NCBI RefSeq assembly: GCF_018320785.1
Contig: NC_054886.1
Location: 33,215,732 to 33,279,731 of the forward strand
Direction of reading: 5' to 3'
DNA length: 64,000 nt
DNA from: Cheilinus undulatus
Taxonomy: Eukaryota > Chordata > Actinopteri > Labriformes > Labridae
The position numbers were made by a program, and so were the translations under genes. This document shows, piece after piece, positions 12,448 through 23,279 of the stretch (the first letter of the stretch is position 1; the number at the start of each line of letters is the position of its first letter). The notes below the pieces were generated by a model. That model was not told where the DNA came from. It searched no databases and was given only the letters and a program-made list of their open reading frames with translations.

Positions 12448-12453
12448 AATAAA
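12448..12453 (+). terminator. Polyadenylation signal, probably used by gene A
   Basis: AATAAA in the duplicated lectin 3' UTR. It lies about 480 bases after the gene A stop codon on the same strand, so gene A transcripts may end here. Confidence 0.45.
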
Positions 12454-12666
12454 GCTGCAAGCATTGACAAAGTTTCATTCTCAGTTTTTAAATAAAGATA
12501 GCAAACAATCTGATTATCAAATGATTGTCTCATAGAGACAGAATAATGTTGCATTGTATGGACAAAAGTATTCAGACGCCTGACCATTCCACCAACTGTA
12601 AACACATTGTATTCAAATCCATGTACTTTAACATTGAGTTGGTCCCAGCGTTAATGTTGGCAGCTA

Positions 12667-13080
12667 TTTTGAATTTTAGTCTTAGTTTTAGTCTTTAAAT
12701 GAAACGTCTTTTAGTTTTAGTCACATTTTTACCCTTTTTGGGTTTTTAGTCTAGTTTAAGTCGACAACTCAAAATATTTTAGTCCATGAAAAGTCCTCGT
12801 ATTTTAGTTTTTACTTTTAGTCCAAGCATGTATGTTCTTGCCTAAATCCGGTACCAAATCATGGTAGTGTGTTCTCTGCCAAACCTGGGGTCCCTGCTTT
12901 CTACAGCTGAGAGGCAGAATAGATACAGATGTGTTGTACTTTGACAGATTTACCCACAGTGGAGAAATATCATAGATTTTGAATGTCTGACATAAAACTG
13001 CATTACATTGTAGTCTAGGTTTAGTCATCTTGACAAAAACTGACTTAGTTTTAGTCATCTTGACGCAAACTAACTTTAGC
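12667..13080. repeat. Low-complexity ttttagtc repeat
   Basis: Short irregular repeats of tttagtctta / gttttagtc occur at 12667-12830 and again at 13015-13078. They flank a unique-looking segment with no recognisable gene. This is probably the inside of an old transposon. Confidence 0.5.
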
Positions 13081-13685
13081 CGTGTTTCCATCAGGGGGTC
13101 CGGTTTGGTTCAGTTCGGTTTGGTATGGTTTGGTACGCTAAACCCCAAAATAGTTTGCGTTTCCACAGACACCCGTGCTCTCACTTGGGTGGGCGGGGCT
13201 GTGAAAGCATGCATGTGGAGTCACAGACAGCGCGAGTCAGCTGTTCCAGCTGCAGTTATAGAGAGGATGAGGGACAGAAATCAGTCGGGAATAAGCAGTA
13301 AACAGCTTTAATTCAGCTGCAAGTGCTTTTTAAAAAAATAACTACATCTTAATGATGTTAACCGCCATCAGTAAAGATCCTCAGCTGATGGAATACGTGT
13401 ACAGAGACGGTTTGAGTCGTAACGCTACGTTAATATGTGAATATATTTAGTCTATAACGGTGTATAAGACAAAATATGAAAGTTTAGAGCTGTACTGTGA
13501 GAATTTGCTGCATTGAAAATAAAGTAAAAGTTCAGCTGGTGTTAAAATCAAGCTAGATTAAGTCAGAAATCCGGGGTGCACTGATCTGGTTTTAAAATAG
13601 TCTGCAGCCTGAAGATTTACGAGCCCGTTCAACAACCACAGAGCGATGTTTTCAGGTTATCTAACGTAAGATGTAGATTAAGTAA
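13081..13685. mobile_element. Nonautonomous Harbinger-like element, related copy at 31830-32345
   Basis: The start is gtgtttccatcagggggtcc with a pyrimidine-rich ggtttggt series. The segment 13555-13670 (aagtcagaaatccggggtgc, cagcctgaag, cacagagcgatg) is the reverse complement of 32215-32345. The second copy opens with a similar tccaccaaacggtcc motif. No transposase frame is present. Confidence 0.45.
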
Positions 13686-13687
13686 GG

Positions 13688-13781
13688 GTTAATGCCCGAC
13701 GAGGTGTCCAATTATCAGGGATTAATGGACGACGCGGAGTCCATTAATCCCTGATAATTGGACACCTCGAAGGGCATTAAC
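13688..13781. mobile_element. 94-bp near-perfect palindrome with TTAA ends (piggyBac-like MITE)
   Basis: Two 43-base arms (13688-13730 and 13739-13781) are complementary with two mismatches around an 8-base loop. Each arm begins or ends with TTAA followed by TGCCC (or its complement), which resembles a piggyBac-type target site and terminus. It would fold into a long hairpin. Confidence 0.6.
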
Positions 13782-14089
13782 CGGCTTATACCATGGTCAC
13801 TTGCCAACAAAAATAATTTAAAAAACTACTAATGTATGATTTATACGTTTTGTGATCAAAATAGAAAGTTTTACAAAAAAACAATTTCTTTTCCCTAGCA
13901 ACGCCTGAGGGCTTGACTAATAACTGGGATAGCCATTCCAATCCCATAACGTTCTTAGGGAATTTAAATGTTATTCACTATTCCAGTAAATAAGCGGGCC
14001 ATTGATACGAAGTCACAATGGAACAAAAATATAGTCCGCTCAGCACACTTTCTGAACGGATTTATCAATGAAGTGACATGAATAGGTCG

Positions 14090-14345
14090 AAAGTTGCAGG
14101 AATTGGGTTAGAAGTAGCAAAACAGGCAGAAAAAGTGGTTGAAATGTTTTTAAATTGATTCAAAAATGGCTTTAGTGTGCTTAAAATGTGTTTTATTTGG
14201 CAAAATTGGTGGGAAAAGTGATCAAAATGGGGTAAAGTATAGCAATATTAGTGTAAAGTGGCAAAAGTTGGTCAAAAAAAGAGGCAAAAATTGGTTCAAA
14301 TTGTGCAGAAGTGGCAAATAATAGTAGCAAAATTGGCTGGGAAAA
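14090..14345. repeat. Degenerate A-rich (aaaagtggcaaaaat) repeat
   Basis: This is the same short-unit low-complexity family as 930-1330 and 15760-16360, in the A-rich orientation. No gene is seen. Confidence 0.5.
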
Positions 14346-14834
14346 TTGTTTAGAAATATTCATTACACTTTAAAGCCTGATAACTGAAATAACAACCAGA
14401 AAATGATCTTTTTTTGGAACTAGGACATGTATTTGACCTGCTACCAAAATCCAAAAAAAAAAAACAAAAACAAAAACGTGTCATTCATGTATATTTTTTG
14501 TCTCACATTTAATCCATTAAGAATTTTTTGGTGACTGATAATCCACTGGAGGGCATTTTTATCATTTATTTGATTTTATTCAAAAGGTTTTTAAGTCATT
14601 TATTGACCATGATGATTAGATAGAAGTCTTAAAAAGTGTGTATCTATTATGATACAATAGGCTTTAAGGGGAATTTTTTTTTAAGGCATCTGGCGACCCC
14701 CTGTAAGTGTCTCCACGTTGAGAACCACTGCTCTACAGAAACCTCAATCATTTTGGTAAAGAGACTTACTAACACAAACATTTCCATCAAAACGGCCTCA
14801 TGGAAATCTGTGATTTCATGACTGTGATCTACGT

Positions 14835-16437
14835 CAGGGGTTCTCAACCTTTTCAGCCTGGGACCCCCAAAATAAAGGCGCCAGAGACCGGGGACCCCCA
14901 AAATAAAGGCACCAGAGACCAGGGACCCCTAAAATAAAGGCGCCAGAGACCGGGGACCCCCAAAATAAAGGCACCAGAGACCAGGGACCCCCAAAATAAA
15001 GGCGCCAGAGACCGGGGACCCCCAAAATAAAGGCACCAGAGACCGGGGACCCCCAAAATAAAGGCGCCAGAGACCGGGGACCCCCAAAATAAAGGCACCA
15101 GAGACCGGGGACCCCCAAAATAAAGGCGCCAGAGACCGGGGACCCCCAAAATAAAGGCGCCAGAGACCGGGGACCCCCAAAATAAAGGCGCCAGAGACCA
15201 GGGACCCCCAAAATAAAGGCACCAGAGACCGGAGACCCCCCAAATAAAGGCACCAGAGACCAGGGACCCCCAAAATAAAGGCACCAGAGACCGGAGACCC
15301 CCAAAATAAAGGCACCAGAGACCGGGGACCCCCAAAATAAAGGCACCAGAGACCGGGGACCCCCAAAATAAAGGCGCCAGAGACCAGGGACCCCTAAAAT
15401 AAAGGCGCCAGAGACCGGGGACCCCCACTGTACCTGAAGGTGGTTTAACAGCCATGAACATTCGAGAATAGTCATATGGAGACAAGGCCGTCCATGGGGG
15501 GGTAAAGGTGAGAACTTTCTGGGGCCCGGCCAAACTGGGGGACTGTGGAGGTCAGCAAAATTATGGTCCATTGTAAAGTTAAACTGTGATATGAATATTT
15601 TATATTTAACCTGAAAAATAACCACTCTTATCAAAGAAACATATGTGTTTTTAAAATCATTTGTGTATAGACTTCTTAAAAATCTAAATCTATTTTGTTA
15701 AAAAAAAATGAAATTAAAAAAAAAAAAAGATTTAAAATGGGTTCAAAATTGAAAAAAAAAAAAAGGTTAATAATGGCAAAAAAAAGGTGGTGAAGTTGGA
15801 TCTTAAAAGTAGCAGAGATGGGTTAGAAGTGGCATAAATTACAAAAGAATGGAAAAAAATGACCAAAAAAGAGGCAAAAATGAGTTACAGCAGCAAAAAT
15901 GGGCATAAATAGTGGTGAAAGGGAATGAAAACATGGCTGAAAAGGCTTTAAATTGGCAAAAGTGGGTGGAAATCTGGTGAGATGGGAAGAAAAATTGATA
16001 TAAACTGGCAAAATAGTGCTGACTGAGAAAGAAAAATAAGCAGATATTGGCAGAAATTGGTCAAACTGGAAAAAATGGGCATCTCAGATAGTGAAATGTG
16101 GTTAAAATTGGAAAAATTGGGCATAAAAAATGGTAAAAATGGGTTAATAGTGGCAAGAATGGGTCAAGAGAGACAACATTAGGCTTAAGTGCCATGAATG
16201 GGTTTAGAAGTGGCAAAAACAGGCGGAAAAAAGTGGTGGAAAGGATTTAAAATGGCAAAAATAAGTGTTCAATGGCAAAAATGTGTTAAAATTTGTGAAA
16301 AAAAAAAATTAAACTGACTAAAATTTGGCAAAAATGGTGTAAAGTGACAGCAGTGGAATTTAAGATATATTCCTAGTTTTTTTTTTTTTTTTTTTTTTTG
16401 TCTTAGTGTCTCACGACCTCCAGCTTGAGAACCACTG
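14835..16437. mobile_element. Nonautonomous hAT-like element hosting a minisatellite
   Basis: The left end is caggggttctcaaccttttc, and the right end (16420-16437) is cttgagaaccactg, its imperfect complement. The 8-base flanks atctacgt and acctgggt match at 5 of 8 positions, so a decayed target duplication is only suggestive. The interior is a 31-bp minisatellite followed by an A-rich degenerate array and a long T-run at 16378-16399. It sits between the promoter-like region and first coding exon of gene B. Confidence 0.55.
14863..15428. repeat. 31-bp minisatellite, about 18 copies
   Basis: The unit is ggcgccagagaccgggg + acccccaaaataaa. Eighteen copies of ccagagacc are spaced 31 bases apart, and copies alternate between ggcgcc and ggcacc variants. 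Because 31 is not a multiple of 3, all three minus-strand frames stay open across the array (up to 266 codons). These frames are artefacts. Confidence 0.9.
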
Positions 16438-16752
16438 ACCTGGGTTACACACTTCTGTTAATGATTTAAATATCAAACAGGTGCATCCCTTCCTGCTTCA
16501 TATAATTTATTGTCAGACTTTGGCCTCTAAAGTGAGCTGACTGGATGAACGACAGGTAAGCTCCTAGAATATAAACGCTACTGAATCTTTTTAAAGTTTA
16601 CCTATAAAGCATTCATCATTTCCTACTTTAAATCTGAACTCTCAGCTCTTTGTAGATGTAATGTGATTTTTATGTTCAGTGGAAAGCAGAAATCCTCTGT
16701 AGCTTAAAAAATCTTGTTTGTTCAACAGAATAATATTCTCCAGGACTCCATC

Positions 16753-19700
16753 ATGTCTCTACAGCGCGATGATTCACTGAGCTGTGAGTACTTCTGTTTC
16801 TGTTAAATCTCAGTTCTAGATGATTGTTCTGTCTCACTGACTGCCATGTTTAAGTCTTACACACTTAGTTACTGACTGTGGGACGGATCCAGAAGAATGA
16901 TTATACCACACTAAAAGCACTAAGAGTCAGAATTCTGAAAAAAAAGTCAGAATTCTGAGATTAAAGTCAGAATTCTGAGATTAAAGTCAGAATTCTGACT
17001 TTATTCTTTAAATGAAAAAAAAGTCTCAATTTTTTTTTCAGAATTCTGAGATTAAACTCAAAATTCTGACTTTAAACTCAGAATTCTGACTTTAATCACA
17101 GAATTCTGACTTTTTTCTTACAAGTGAAAAAAAAAAATTCGTCTCAAATTTTTTTTTTTCAGTGGCCCTTATACTCTTCCGTAGTTCAGAGACATGCAGA
17201 GAACATGAAATGATTTTAACATGACTGTTTGCTCAGAGACAGGATAACGATCAAAAACACAGGAACTACTGTATCACATAAAACATTATGAATATAAAAC
17301 TGATACGTAGGCTTGAGACCCAGTCCTTGGTCAAGAAAAGTCATTCTGTGTGGCAAAGGTCAAAGGTGGCAGAGGTCCTAAACAGGCACTTATTTAAAAA
17401 ATGCTCTTATTAAGATATTTTTGTTTAACCCTCCTGCCCTCCTCGGGCATTTTTGGTCATTTTCTCAACTTTTTTTTTTTTTTAATTTGTGATAATTTTG
17501 TCAGTTTTACAGCTTGTGGCATGAATTTTTACAGGAATTTTTCTTTCTAGTTAAATTTTTGAAATCCAACATGTTTGACTCTTCAATATCATTCAGACTC
17601 TCTCAATGAATTTTGTACCCTCTGGACACCTTCGAGGCAAAAATGTACATGTACAATGTTTTTTTCCCCCATAACATTAAACGTGGAAAGATGGGACTTT
17701 AGTGCTGATAAGAGTCTTGGATGGGTCAAAGATTACCAACAAAATTGATTTCATTGCATTTGTATTTTTTTTGTAGTGCCAGCTTTAACATTAGGGCACC
17801 CTCTGGACACCTTCGAGGCAAAAATGTAAAATCCAAGAATCTGGTGCATGGTCCTACAATGAGTAAATGGTTGAATCTGGTGGAATACGGTAAAAATGTC
17901 AAATTTCACTAGACTTCTTCACATTGAAATGCTGACATAAAGAATGCATGATTTTATACTGCAATGAGAGTGAGATTAAAAAACCTGGTTTTAATGGAAG
18001 TCAGTGGGGGCATTTTGCCTCGAAGATGTCAGGAGGGTATTTCTGACATTATGTAAAAAATATTAATGCAATCAAATCAATTTAGTTGCTAATCTTTGAC
18101 CCATCCAAGACTCTTGACACCCCCAAAGCCCCGTCTTTCTGCTATTTATCATATGAAAAATAATTCATTTTTTGTGTTTTTTAGTAAAAAACAAAATATT
18201 TCAAATTATCAAACTGGCATTAAAAGGGTTAAAATCTTGAAAATTATTGAATGTTTGGTAGTTTTGAGCAGGTCTGAAGTTGTTAAAGAGATTTTTTTTC
18301 TTTTAAAGAGTAGAAAAAAAATATTAATGCATGATGATTTAATGGCAATTTTTCTGTGAGTATACATTTTTGCCCCGAAGGTGTCCAGAGGGTTGTAAAT
18401 GTGAGGAGGGCACAAGGGTTAATATTTTAATTTAATTCAAATGTATGTGAAGTTTTAGGCTCAGTGAGATCAGCCTTATTTATCACAACCAGCCACAAAG
18501 CGGGCTATTGAGAGATTTTTGCTGAATATTCACAAAAACATGATGTAGAAAATGTGCGTTTTATCAGGAATGGACTGATAAATTCATGTTTAGCGTGAAC
18601 CATGTTCTTTAATAATGGCTGACAGGTGGTTTTCTGAAAAAATGGGTGGACTATAAAGTCATCTTGATGAAGCTGTTTTAGTCCCCATTGTTTTAGAGTT
18701 ATTGAAATAGCTGTTGGAAGATTATTTTAAAAAATAATTAAATACCACAACATAGCTTTTCCTCTGCACATGTTCTGAATTTGGTGATGCTCTGGGGGCC
18801 GAATGGAAGGATGTGGGGGGCCTGATGTGGCCCCTGGGCCACCAGTTGATGATCACTGCTGTGTGGTACTATAGTTTGTGTTGTAAAAATCAAAACTTCA
18901 TCAATTATTTGGAATGAAGGAGAGGGAGAGAAAGAAATAGCACTGAGTTAATCACCAGATTCATCTTGTTGCATCACTTTTCCTGACTGTAGCAAACAGT
19001 GCCGATCTTTAGGCATCAGTTCTTTTTGTATCGAGGATTATTTGCATGTAAAGGGAGCAACTCCGCACCAAATATTTAATATTCCCTCATTCACACGCGT
19101 GCAAACGGGACAGGGACACCCAGGGCACTGTTTGCTTGGCTGTTTGTGTAGATTTCACCCTTGTGCATGCTCTTTGCATCAGACAAGGCCTTTTTCACCA
19201 TTTGCAGAGCTACAGGATGTTCTTTTGTGGGCAGTTTTTGTCAGATTTGACTCTTTCCACTTAAAATAAGATTATTTATGTCTTTTTCTTCATAGATGAT
19301 GATGCCTTACCCAGTGAAATGCCACCTGATTCAGGTCAATTCAATTTTCCTATGTGTAAAAATTCCATGATGTTGATCGGTGGCATCGGCCTGTTCCTTG
19401 TTATTCTGGCAGTGGGTGTGGCATGCTTTTTGAGAAGTAAGTCCCAAATTATTTTGAAAACAGTCATTAAAATAGTGACTGAAAAAAATCAATACTATGA
19501 ATCAATAACATTACAACTATTTTAATTTCAACACTGCATGTGTCAAAGTTGAATCAACAGATTTTTGGAAACATTCTCTTTATTGTAGCAGAGTACTAAT
19601 GTTTCAGGTTAGAAATGTTAGAATGGAAAAGATGTGATTAAAATTAATTGCATGGTTAACAATTTCATGCAAAACTTAACTTTAAGGGCCTCATACATCC

Positions 19701-20305
19701 CCAGCCTTTTCTTGCCCCGTTCCAGCTTTTTTGGAATGTTAAAGGATTGAAATTTACAATATGTGTACTTTCAAAAAAAAGTTTAAAAAATCAGTTTGAA
19801 CCTCACTTTTCTTGTATTCCTGCTGTTTTCAGTTGAATATCATTTAAAAGAGATTTGTCAATAACTTTATTCTGTTTTCTTCACATTTTACACTATGCCC
19901 CAACGTTTTTGGAACTGAAGTATGAATTTTGCCTTAACGTTACATTTTCGCTCCCCCACAGGAAAGAAGAAAAAACAATTTCGTGGTGTTGTTACCACAC
20001 TTAGGGATGAACTGGAGAATCAGAAAATCCAGCTGAGCGGAGACCTGGAGAGAGTGACAGTGGAGAGAGAGGAGAACAAGAGGAGGCTGCAGACCGTGGA
20101 GACAGAAATAACGGAGAGAGAACAGATGTTTGAGAAGCCAGAGGAACTGCTGAGAGAGAAGGAACAACTTTTACGCTCTCAGTGGAACTTTGACAAGGAG
20201 AAAGAAATGTGTGAGAGGGAGATGCTTAAGAGAGAGAAACTGCTGGAGCCAATAGAAAACCAGCTTCGTAATTCTAGGAAAAAGAAAAATAACCAAGAGG
20301 AATAA
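16753..20305 (+). CDS. Gene B: single-pass membrane coiled-coil protein, 171 aa
   Basis: Exons are 16753-16783 (UTR part from 16729), 19296-19436 and 19962-20305, all joined in phase 1, closing at TAA. The N-terminus is short and acidic (MSLQRDDSLS...), with one TM at about residues 36-56 (SMMLIGGIGLFLVILAV...), then a strongly basic stretch (LRRKKKKQFR). A highly charged helix of about 105 residues follows, containing EENKRRLQTVE, PEELLREKE and EREMLKREKLLEPIENQL. The same coil occurs in gene D and, more divergent, in gene H. It has no signal peptide, Ig domain or B30.2. Charge balance predicts N-out/C-in with a cytoplasmic coil. A possible role is oligomerising adaptor or decoy for butyrophilin-like receptors; this is inference only. 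Confidence 0.7.
16921..17181. mobile_element. Partial copy of the cagaattctg TIR element in intron of gene B
   Basis: Units of gtcagaattctgag and inverted ctcagaattctgac lead to a right end (cagtggcccttatactcttc) nearly identical to that of the element at 9342-10073, followed by TA. The matching left terminus is not visible, so the copy is truncated. Confidence 0.6.
17425..18422. mobile_element. Nonautonomous piggyBac-like element
   Basis: TTAA is present at both boundaries (17425-17428 and 18419-18422). The ends are ccctcctgccctcctc and its imperfect complement gaggagggcacaaggg, matching at 14 of 16 positions. The motif ccctctggacaccttcgagg recurs inside (about 17619 and 17799), with its complement near 18376. 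No transposase is present. It sits in the large intron of gene B. Confidence 0.7.
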
Positions 20306-20740
20306 TGTTGGTACTTAAATCAGTTAACACAATGACAAAAATGTTCCTTTTTTTGGATAAGGCATATTTAAGGCCCTATTTTTACAGTGTAAAGCGTACT
20401 GATAAGGTGTGTAAAGGTGTGTTTTCTTTATTCAGTATCAGAGAATTCCCCAAGCCAGTCTCTTGCTCTGAATGCACATTAAGGTAGCACAGACTGGAAA
20501 GGTTTGTGTTGGAAAGACAATTTATCTTAGGAAACCATCGGGAAGTGTTTTAGTATCAGCCATGATAAAGGCTGTTAAAATTCCTTAACTTATAAGGAAA
20601 GGAGCTTCATTGCTTCCTTTATTCTCTCCTTTAGCCGAGGAAACACTGGACAACCCTTTACCAAACGAGAGATGAAAAGACGACCCACAATTCTTTGCAT
20701 CAACTTCATTAAAGTGATGTGCCTGTTGACAGCTCATCAA

Positions 20741-20757
20741 AATAAATGATGAATAAA
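20741..20757 (+). terminator. Candidate polyadenylation signals of gene B
   Basis: Two AATAAA hexamers (20741-20746 and 20752-20757) lie about 440 bases after the gene B stop codon, with no intervening exon seen. Confidence 0.45.
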
Positions 20758-21059
20758 CTTTAAAAGTAAAAATTATCACAGTTTTTCCCGTTGTCTGCTT
20801 TAATCATTTGTTTCTCTCATTATTATTATCATTTTTTTTTATTTCTTCCACTTCAACTATTCCTTTCCTTATATGCATCCTACATCTATATGTACAGCAT
20901 TTGTACAGTCTCTCTCTCTCCCTGTCTTTAATGTTTTTATACATTTTAATCCTAGTTTGAATTCACAACTCATATTCCTCATCTTTCAGTTATGTTCCCC
21001 CAAAACAAATAAACGCACACACATACACACTCATATATCTATATTTCATTTAATTTCAT

Positions 21060-21480
21060 TTATTTGTTCTAGTCATGGCAAAATCCACATTCCCTCACAA
21101 AGAGACGTTCAACCTCACTCCACTTCATGGCTAGAAAGGAGCAGGGAGAAGAAGATTCTTATTTCCTACCCCACACTCAAAACACAAATGTTCAACAGTT
21201 GGTCTGCCAAGTTTACAATAACTGGGAGAATAATATTACAGCAACATTCAAAAAAAATACAGTAACATTTTCAAGACTCTGACAACGCCTGCCCTCAGCA
21301 GTGAAATAGGAAAACACCCTATTCTCCATGTTCATAATGTCTTATGAGTCTCTCTTTAAACATTTTCTTGAACTCAAATATATTCAGGCAGCTCTTCATA
21401 TCGCTCTGTAAGGAATTCCACATTTTAACTCCAACCACAGAAAAACACATCTGTTATAAAGTCGTGATGTGATGTATAAA
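21060..21480 (-). mobile_element. LINE-like 3' fragment
   Basis: On the minus strand, 21340-21460 resembles the C-terminal end of a fish LINE ORF2 (a stretch beginning aatgtggaattccttacaga, then a basic tail region). It is short and interrupted by stops. The family is not certain. Confidence 0.35.
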
Positions 21481-21508
21481 TATGTAACACATATTTATAC
21501 ATATAATA

Positions 21509-22038
21509 CAGGGCTTAACAAATGTATTAGACCAGCTGTCATATCTGTCTCAGAGACCATCCAGCATCATGAAGTGCTTCAATGCAGACTCTTTCATTTT
21601 CAGTCAGCTCTCCACGTTTTACCATTTTGAACAGGAATGAGGAATTTCAAACTGAATTCACCCAAATTTGAGCCGGCTCACTGGGCTTCTCTGAGAAGTC
21701 AGAAATGAATCAAGCATAACATTCAACCACTAAAACTCATTTTTCTCTTCAGGAATGCAAGTAAATAACTATAATTTGACACATTAATCAAGAAATATTA
21801 ATGTGCGTTACTATTTTTTCAGTTTTTTGTAAATCAGTAAATTTGAAAATTCATGGATAACAACAATAATTCTATTTTAGCATTAAAAATATCATTTGGG
21901 TTAAAGAGCTTCTACATATTGGTGTATTAACCATTGCAGGAACATAAAAATGATTTTGGTAATTACCAATGCTGTTAATTTAGGGCAGCTGTGGCAGAAA
22001 CCTTACTTTGGGTGGTCTAATACATTTGTTAAGCACTG
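21509..22038. mobile_element. Mariner/Tc1-type MITE, 530 bp, TA target site
   Basis: The terminal repeats are cagggcttaacaaatgtatt and, at the right, aatacatttgttaagcactg, with TA on both sides. No transposase is present. The same family is found at 32854-33397 and as a right-end fragment at about 24270-24443. Confidence 0.75.
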
Positions 22039-23279
22039 TATATATATGTATATATTCAAGTATTTCAAGTGTGTCGTCCTCCACTTGTCATGTTCTGTCT
22101 TGCACCACTAAATGATTAAAAAAAGGATCAATATGACCACAATATTACTAGCAGTGATTAAAATTCATTTTCAAACTAATAATTTATGTGATAAATAGAA
22201 GGACATGGAGATGACCAGAGAACAATACAGACATGACACCTAGATCACCCCACTGATGATTACAAGCTTATTTTTCTTTTTTTGTCCAAACAGTAAATCA
22301 GTCGATGAGTCGGTATTTTGAACTGAATTTGTTTTGCTATTTTGAAATGTTAAAGTAATGTGAAAAAAGTTTATAAATCAAAACTGTTTTGATTAATAGA
22401 CTTGGCATGTTATCATATTGTGACTATTATATTAATCATCATAGTTATGAAAGTAAGACAAGGAAAAAGTGTAACCACTGAAAGCACACCCTCTCTGGTT
22501 GTTATGGCAGACAGCAGGTAAGACACACGACTGTGCAGGCTTACTATCCAGGACAACACCAAGGCGCTCCTAAGTTGGGACACACATGTCTAAACTGGCT
22601 GAAAATGTCACGACTTGGTCTGCTCATCTCATCCTGCATCCCCCATAACCACCAACACCAGAGTCTAGACTCCATAAAAGGGGGTCTAGACCAGGGTCTG
22701 TTGGCCTCACTGCCCTTCCAAGAACAGGAAGACATTTTGATACAGTCTAATCACTGAAGACAATGCAGATTTAATTTTAATAAAAATTGGCAGAATAAAT
22801 ATCTGTTCACTTATTTAAGCCTCTGACTGAACTGAAGGTTCAGCTCTGCCCTCAGCAGTCCTTCTGTAGTCATGAAGAACTAAATAACAGGACTATCATT
22901 ACAGCTGAAGTTTAAACTTTAGCTGACTGGCCTCATGATCATCCGTGATATGGCTGCTTATTCCATCTATAACAGGTAAACACCTTCCTGCCTTGTTAAA
23001 CACTGATCATTTTATTGTCAGACTTTGGTTGCTAAAGTTTTTCACAAACTGAGGTGAGCTGACTGGACGGCACGACAGGTGAGCTGTGAGAAAAAAATAT
23101 ATTTACTAGTAATAATTAAAGTTTAATGATAAATCATTCATCATTTCCTACTGTGGATTTAAAATCTGAACACCTTCATAAATAGAAAAGTTTGTCTTTA
23201 TTTAAAGGAGAGCAGAATCCTTCTGTCCTACTCTTAAAAATCTTCTTTTTTATAGAATTATATTTGCCAGCGATCCAGC

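Noticed and set aside
14834-15634. Minus-strand open frames of 266, 226 and 145 codons
   Set aside because: They are translations of the 31-bp minisatellite, which stays open in all three frames; no splice or coding signal.
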